Source: Solen grandis
Taxonomy: Eukaryota; Mollusca; Bivalvia; Adapedonta; Solenidae
Assembly (NCBI GenBank): GCA_021229015.1
Contig: CM037795.1
Location: forward strand, 19,301,166 to 19,365,165
DNA length: 64,000 nt
Direction of reading: 5' to 3'
The notes below the pieces were generated by a model. That model was not told the origin of the DNA. It did not search any database and worked only from the letters and a program-made list of their open reading frames with translations. A program made the translations under genes and the position numbers. Shown in pieces: positions 60,363 to 64,000 of the stretch. Each line of letters starts with the position of its first letter. The stretch's first letter is position 1.

Positions 60363-61765
60363 GTTAATTTTTATCACTTTTATCAATCAATCACAGGTAA
60401 AAAAATTATCACTTCCTTCCCAGGAAAAAAAATCATGAAAATCACAATAGTCAATTCCTTTGGTCTATTCCAAGTTTGGTATAAATTAACATAAATAGTA
60501 TTCCATTGCTGTAACAAGTAGCAACTTGAAAGAAAATTTTTTATTCAATGATAATAATTCCTTTTTCAGTCAAATTTCTAGAATCTCACCAATGACTTTT
60601 CTTCTTTTTTTTCCACTAATATCCAAATCTATATCACTACTGCAAGACATGTATGCTGTTCAAATCATGCCACTAACATCAGAATAAGTTCACACTGTTG
60701 ATGATAATGAACTGTTCTCTAATCCATCGTTAAGTACTTAACCCGAGTCCGTCATTCCAGAAATGAGCGGGAGTAAGAACAGTTAAATGTTGGAGTGTGT
60801 AAGGGATTTCAATATCACAGGGTCTTTCCCCTCTTCCTCACATTCTAAATGTCATCTTTGTCAAGTCAAACTGCTGTGAATTAATTAACATTAGCATCAT
60901 CAAGTGCTAAGGCTAAAATCCGCACTGCATGTACTTTAGTACTTCAAGTGAACTTCTTGCACACTATTTATAGTTCTTAACCATCTGAATAAGGCAGTAG
61001 TTCTATAAATAGATCCAAAACATCAATAAACCTCAGAAGACCTACTTTCATTTTACATATACTTTACACAGGAGTTAATTCCAATCCAAGCATCTACTGC
61101 CCTATGTAAGTTTAACTTTCACTTTACACATATACAATACTGGTCAAACCAACAACACCCATCTAATATATGTAAATGTAACCAACTAAAAGGAAATTTA
61201 AAGTCACCTGTCTTCACAATTTTAAAGTACTTTCATTTTCACAGAGAAATTACACCATACCAAACACTCAAAAGCCACCTACAAATCCATAAAACTATTG
61301 CCTGAAGGTAACATCTGACAATCTACACCGTCATTATCATCTAACTGTAGGCAATCAACTATTTCAATTCAATGAGCTCCAAATTGAAGAGTATACTGCA
61401 CAATTTAACAGCAGCTGCCACACAGAAAATAATACAACATCATGATAAAAACCTCAATATCCAATATCCAATGTAAATGCCCTTTGCATGAAACTGATAA
61501 AACCTTCCCTTAAAGGTCAGTCATGGAAAAATTAGAAAGTGGATTCTTGGCAGAGGGGGTTGTAAAATAGAGGTAAATTGTGTAATAAAATGCCTTTAAT
61601 TAACTTACCATTGGATGCTTAAAACAAGGTGACTGGTTAGTGGACCTTTCCAGTGTTTATACAAGCTACCCAACTGTAACACTGGGATGACAGTAGTCAA
61701 TGGCTGACCTGGTTTACTCAAATTAATTTGTGATAGTGTTTAAGAGTAGCTGATCTAGCCACTTT

Positions 61766-61990
61766 AACTCATGAATTAATATCAATTTACTGAATATCAA
61801 ATGGTATAATTATGAAACAATGAGTTTTACTTTGCCATGCCTACTTACTGCACAATATGAGCTGCAATATGAGCAAACAGATTGTAAGATTCCTTCCAGG
61901 AGCTGCCTGACTGATCTGGGTCTGCCCTAGCTTACTGCTCTCAGTTTACCAAGGTATCCATCACAACACATCTACATGGGGTAAAGGGTT
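61766..61990 (+). mobile_element. MITE-C copy
   Basis: TTTAACTCATGAATTAATATC at the left, GCAATATGAGCAAACAG and GACTGATCTGGGTCTGCCC in the middle, and ACATGGGGTAAAGGGTTGA at the right. Confidence 0.65.
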
Positions 61991-62637
61991 GATAAAGGCG
62001 ACCACTGATTTTTGTTCATTACTTTATATCTTGAACACTCATGAACAAGTTCCAAATATTAAGCATAACTGAACTCCAAGACAATTTTGCATTCAGCACA
62101 TTTTTTTCACCTTATAGCTGAATCTGACATTCATTACCTCCAACATCCTGCACTTAAATCCAAGAAAGAGAAATTTATATAGAATCATAAAGGCAGACAG
62201 TAATTTTTTTCCAAGCAAAAAATCAACAAAAAAAACAACAAGGAATGTATAAAAACACAAAATTTCCCAACACACTTTATGAAATGTCATGGAAAACACT
62301 TCACCAAACCTAACTGCATCACGATTCAATGTAAGAGGACAACCACAGCCTACATGTAACAGAAAGTGGCAGAGGGTGTATAGACTCCATCTTATGTATT
62401 ATATACATGAGGCAGCTGAAGTGGTCACACATACAGATGTCCACTTGGGGGGTAGTAGCCACTTTACCGGCCCCCGGAAACTATTTTATTAAGGTTACCA
62501 TGCATGTTTTTTAACGATTGTGACGGTCCACTAGACTGATAAACATATCTTATAATGATGGGGTGAAACTGAATTACGAGCTGACACTGACAACGATAAA
62601 TGCCTCCTGATGACACAACCTTGACTTTTTTCGTAAA

Positions 62638-64000
62638 CAAGAGGGCCATGATGGCCCTGAAACGCTCACCTGAGTACCATTGCTACAACTGATTACAAGG
62701 TTTTTAAACAGACAAGAATTCTGATATAACTCAATCTTAAACATTTTAGCCCTGACAATATTATACACCAAATATATAAGCACTGGGCCTTATGGTTTCA
62801 GAGGAGAAGACTTAGTGCGGTGTCATTTATCTCCAAAGGGCCACCATTTTGAAAATCTTGATAATGAACCATTAGATGATACTACATACCAAAAATCTAA
62901 GCTCTAGGCCTTATGGATTCATAGTAGAAGATTTTTTTAAAGATTCTCCTATATTACTCTATGTAAAACAAGTGACCCCTGGTGCGGGGGCATTTATCAC
63001 CATAAGGTCATGATTTGTACAATCTTGGTAATGAACCATAAGATGATGCTACATACCAAATATCTAATCTCTAGGCCTTATGGATTCATAGAAGAAGATT
63101 TTTAAAGATTTTCCTATATAACTCTATGTAAAACAAGTGACCCCTGGTGCGGGGGCATTTATCACCATAGGGTCATGATTTGAACAATCTTGGTAATGAA
63201 CCATTAGATGATGCTACATACCAAATATCTAATCTCTAGGCCTTATGGATTCATAGAAGAAAATTTTTAAAGATTTTCCTATATAACTCTATGTAAAACA
63301 AGTGACACCTATTGCAGGGGCATTTATCACCGTTTGGCTATGATTTGAACAATCTTGGTAATGAACCATTAGATGATGCTACATACCAAATATCTAATCT
63401 CTAGGCCTTATGTATTCATAGAAGAAGATTTTTAAAGTTTTTCCTATATAATCTATGTAAAACAAGTGACCCTGGTGCGGGGCATTTATACCATAGGGCA
63501 TGATTTGACAATCTTGGTAATGAACCATAAGATGATGCTACATACCAAATATCTAATCTCTAGGCCTTATGGATTCATAGAAGAAGATTTTTAAAGATTT
63601 TCCTATATAACTCTATGTAAAACAAGTGACCCATGGTGCAGGGGCATTTATTACCATAGGGTCATGATTTGTACAATCTTGGTAATGAACCATAAGATGA
63701 TGCTACATACCAAATATCTAAGCTCTAGGCCTTATGGATTCATAGAAGAAGATTTTTAAAGATTTTCCTATATAACTCTATGTAAAACAAGTGACCCCTG
63801 GTGTGGGGGCATTTATCACCGTAGGGCTATGATTTGAACAATCTTGGTAATGAACCATTAGATGATGCTACATACCAAATATCTAAGCTCTAGGCCTAAT
63901 GGATTCATAGAAGAAGATTTTTAAAGATTTTCCTATATAACTCTATGTAAAACAAGTGACCCCTGGTGCGGGTGCATTTATCACCGTAGGGCTATGATTT
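62638..64000 (+). mobile_element. Helitron-like element, second copy, cut by window edge
   Basis: Starts AAGAGGGCCATGATGGCCCT and CGCTCACCTGAG, with the same 165-base array continuing to the last base. The left 150 bases are almost identical to the 27871 copy, so both are fairly recent. The right end is not in the window. Confidence 0.8.

Larger units (their letters stand above)
60363..64000. other. Upstream of the distal septin exon
   Basis: Presumed promoter or 5' UTR side of the distal isoform. I can point to no TATA box or initiator with confidence. It contains a G-poor stretch (60900-61480), MITE-C (61766-61990) and the start of a Helitron-like copy (62638 to the edge). No coding exon is seen. 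Confidence 0.6.

Noticed and set aside
60363..60386. Upstream extension of the distal septin exon frame (IKVIKIN before the Met)
   Set aside because: It has no ATG; the first ATG is at 60362. I kept the start there.
1..64000. A novel multi-gene system
   Set aside because: Both strands show only one gene's exons plus repeats; nothing supports a cluster or new pathway.

Overview
The window looks like nuclear DNA from a bivalve mollusc, probably a heterodont clam-like species. That is an inference from the repeats: tRNA-derived SINEs ending in CCAACAAACAAA-like tails, several MITE families, and a 'GAGGGCCATGATGGCCCT' element with a tandem-repeat core that resembles the pearl/MINE Helitron-like elements known from bivalves. 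It is AT-rich, with short exons, long introns and two 100-N scaffold gaps. There are no bacterial-style operons, CRISPR arrays or intact RNA genes.

One protein-coding gene accounts for all the coding sequence I can support: a septin of the SEPT2 subgroup (Drosophila Sep1 / vertebrate SEPTIN2 type) on the minus strand, read from right to left. Seven core exons lie at 16987-16882, 7533-7447, 4574-4451, 3134-3000, 2468-2351, 909-808 and 240-95. Every junction is GT-AG and every phase matches. Together they encode about 272 residues: the polybasic segment, the P-loop GTPase with its G1, G3 and G4 motifs, and most of the septin unique element. The C-terminal exon or exons (end of the septin unique element and coiled coil) lie beyond position 1.

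Two different N-terminal exons both end in phase 0 and fit the first core exon. One at 30377-30012 encodes 122 residues, Ser-rich and basic. One at 60362-60213 encodes 50 residues. The locus therefore probably makes alternative N-terminal isoforms, and it fills nearly the whole window (more than 60 kb).

Region by region: 1-17 kb holds the core exons with MITEs in the introns. 17-30 kb is the intron behind the short exon, with a splice-acceptor-like repeat array right at the exon boundary, SINEs, and a 1.57-kb Helitron-like element with a 165-bp tandem core at 27.9-29.4 kb. 30-60 kb is a 30-kb intron or upstream region rich in nested SINEs and MITEs, minisatellites and strongly G-poor plus-strand zones that may mark minus-strand promoters. 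60.4-64 kb lies upstream of the farthest exon and ends inside a second Helitron-like copy.

I found no previously undescribed multi-gene system. The observations most worth a check are the acceptor-containing repeat array next to core exon 1, the phase-compatible alternative first exons, and two TTAA-flanked MITE families with shared termini, including a tandem pair sharing one target site.
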